64,000 bases of DNA from Leptospira biflexa serovar Patoc strain 'Patoc 1 (Paris)' (lineage in GTDB: Bacteria; Spirochaetota; Leptospiria; Leptospirales; Leptospiraceae): the NCBI RefSeq assembly GCF_000017685.1, contig NC_010602.1, positions 1,125,001-1,189,000 on the forward strand, read 5' to 3'. The position numbers and the translations under genes are program-made. Every line of letters begins with the position of its first letter. Within the stretch, counting starts at the first letter, position 1. Below, in pieces: positions 62,594 to 64,000 of this stretch. Below the pieces are notes generated by a model. The model did no database searches and was not told the origin of the DNA. It was given only the letters and a program-made list of their open reading frames with translations.

Positions 62594-64000
62594 ATGGAAA
62601 CAGAATGGGATGTGATTGTCCTTGGCTCAGGCCTTGGGGGGCTCAGTGCTGCCTTGGCCTTTGCTACAAAGGGCAAACGGGTTTTGGTTCTCGAAAAAAG
62701 TATCTCACCTGGCGGTTGTGCCTCAAGTTTTTGGAAAAATGGATATCTGTTTGAATCCGGTGCCACAACTCTCGTTGGTTTTGAACGAGGATTGCCTTTG
62801 GACAGATTTTCGAAAGAACTTGGTGTAAAGTTCCCCATCATACCCTTAGAACGGTCGATGGTCGTCCATCTGAACGGATCCCGAATTGAAAGGTTTCAAG
62901 ACCGAACGTTATGGATCAGTGAATCCTTACGTGTGTTCGGCGGTGGACTGCGCATGAAATTCTTTTGGAAACTTTGTTTTTTTGTATCTGATAGGCTTTG
63001 GAATTTGTCAGCACGCTACAAATGGTTTCCGTTTCGGACTTTTGGGGATATTAGAAAAACAATATTTGTCTTCCGCCCACTTGATCTCATCGTCTTTTTG
63101 TTTTCCTTTGTTTCCATACGATTTGTCCAAAAAATTTTATTTTTGCATCAAAACAAAGATTGGAATTCCTTTTTAGACGAACAACTTCTCATCACAAACC
63201 AAACCACTGCAGTGGATGCCCCATTTGGTATGGCCGCCGCTGGTCTTACCTATCCGAATTTACAAAACTATATTGTGCCAGGGGGTATGGTCGAACTGGC
63301 AAATACCATTCTTCGGAGTTTGTCTGAAAAAAAAGGAGAGATCCTTTATAAACAGGAAGTGGTCAAGGTCAGAAAATTAACAGTTCCAAAAAATGGAAGT
63401 CCAGGATCGATCGAAACCAACACAGTTTGGGAAGTGGTTACTAAAAATAGAGAAAACAATGTTTTCCGAGCCCCCATCCTTGTCTCGAACCTTCCTGTAT
63501 GGAATTTGACCGAACTTGCCGTAGACCTCCCTCGATTGAAACAGAAAGTGGGCGCGATGGAAAAGGGAATCTGGGGTGCTTTTACCATGGGGATTGTCGT
63601 TCTGGTAGGCACAGAATACGAGTTGCTTGCATCTGAATGCCTCCACCACCAAATCCATTTGCCAGAGGATTTACCCTATGGTGGAGGAAAGTCAGTCTTT
63701 GTATCCATCTCACATCCCAAAGATACCGTTCGCACAAAGGACGGAAGTTATACCCTCTCTCTTTCTACCCACATAAAAGACCCAGAAGTATGGAAACGAG
63801 ATAAAGACTATCCAGCCAAGAAAAAAGAAATCGAATCCATCCTCATATCGGTTTTGGAAAAAGAGTTTGATTGGTTCCAAAGGGAAAAAATTTTATTTTC
63901 TCACTCTGCAACGCCTGTTACATGGCAAACTTGGACAGGGCGAAAATTTGGTAGAGTCGGAGGGATTCCTTCCTCTTATTTTTTTAATCCCTTTCGGATG
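62594..64000 (+). CDS. Phytoene desaturase / CrtISO-like FAD oxidoreductase (3' truncated)
   Basis: An ATG-initiated frame open to the window end (469 codons). The N-terminal dinucleotide fold is clear: VIVLGSGLGGLSAALAFATKGKRVLVLEKSISPGGCASSF. The middle has PFGMAAAGLTYPNLQNYIVPGGMVELANTI, as in carotenoid desaturase/isomerase and retinol saturase relatives, so it may act on carotenoids or another polyene lipid. No crt cluster is visible in the window. A small hairpin CCAGT-ct-ACTGG (62578-62589) overlaps the region just before the start. Confidence 0.8.
   Translation, partial: METEWDVIVLGSGLGGLSAALAFATKGKRVLVLEKSISPGGCASSFWKNGYLFESGATTLVGFERGLPLDRFSKELGVKFPIIPLERSMVVHLNGSRIERFQDRTLWISESLRVFGGGLRMKFFWKLCFFVSDRLWNLSARYKWFPFRTFGDIRKTIFVFRPLDLIVFLFSFVSIRFVQKILFLHQNKDWNSFLDEQLLITNQTTAVDAPFGMAAAGLTYPNLQNYIVPGGMVELANTILRSLSEKKGEILYKQEVVKVRKLTVPKNGSPGSIETNTVWEVVTKNRENNVFRAPILVSNLPVWNLTELAVDLPRLKQKVGAMEKGIWGAFTMGIVVLVGTEYELLASECLHHQIHLPEDLPYGGGKSVFVSISHPKDTVRTKDGSYTLSLSTHIKDPEVWKRDKDYPAKKKEIESILISVLEKEFDWFQREKILFSHSATPVTWQTWTGRKFGRVGGIPSSYFFNPFRM

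Noticed and set aside
1..64000. tRNA/rRNA genes, CRISPR arrays, insertion sequences, prophage
   Set aside because: Scanned by eye for T-loop-like GTTCGA contexts, regularly spaced short repeats, transposase motifs and phage structural genes; none found. A covariance-model search would be needed to exclude small RNAs.

Overview
The window looks like chromosome from a free-living (saprophytic-type) Leptospira. Reasons seen in the sequence: AT-rich DNA, many exported proteins with the loose spirochaetal lipobox, a DUF5312 protein (a spirochaete family), two 7TMR-DISM sensors, several class III cyclase/GGDEF/HD signalling genes, and a set of acyl-CoA genes fitting an organism that lives on fatty acids. 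The assignment comes from gene content and style, not from a database match. I found no tRNA, rRNA, CRISPR array, insertion sequence or prophage. Both ends cut a gene: a histidine kinase at the left and a phytoene-desaturase-like oxidoreductase at the right.

Layout. 1-9.3 kb is signalling: kinase plus response regulator, a membrane adenylate cyclase, a diguanylate cyclase broken by one in-frame TGA, a chemotaxis receptor and an outer-membrane protein. Two long intergenic stretches here carry copies of a dispersed repeat. 9.3-12.8 kb is a LytS-type kinase, an outer-membrane protein and a LytTR regulator. 13-24 kb is an envelope/accessory region: predicted lipoproteins, two metallo-beta-lactamase-fold proteins, a TPR protein with an HELFH motif, two tandem paralogous lipoproteins and a PhoD-like phosphatase, with conspicuous hairpins next to some of them. 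24-32.7 kb holds a TetR regulator, a multi-module TPM protein with a DUF4349 lipoprotein, a D-aminoacylase-like amidohydrolase and a LeuA-type synthase, then an SSS symporter and a CBS protein.

32.8-38 kb is an acyl-CoA operon (ligase, dehydrogenase, embedded sensor kinase, MaoC hydratase). 38-47 kb is mixed (DUF1292, HNH, acyltransferase, amine oxidase, 7TMR-DISM sensor, PrmA, XRE-cupin regulator, RsmI-like methylase, HAD phosphatase, M23 peptidase). 47.6-56.8 kb is one long minus-strand run: etfB, etfA, lolA-like, DUF5312, trpS, comEC-like, rsmA, and an alkylglycerol-monooxygenase-like desaturase. 57-64 kb has a UbiA-like membrane protein, a second adenylate cyclase facing a degenerate HD-GYP protein, another acyl-CoA dehydrogenase and the truncated oxidoreductase. 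ETF (55-57 kb) would accept electrons from both acyl-CoA dehydrogenases.

The most interesting non-coding signal is a complete leucine attenuator ahead of the LeuA-type gene: a 16-codon leader peptide with five consecutive Leu codons (30555-30605, minus strand), a pause hairpin over its end, and a GC-rich hairpin followed by a T-run (30499-30529). Others are a promoter overlapped by a perfect palindrome (29180-29208), a long hairpin whose right arm contains the ribosome-binding site of a lipoprotein gene (21437-21469), and the roughly 100-bp repeat around 1630 and 3601.
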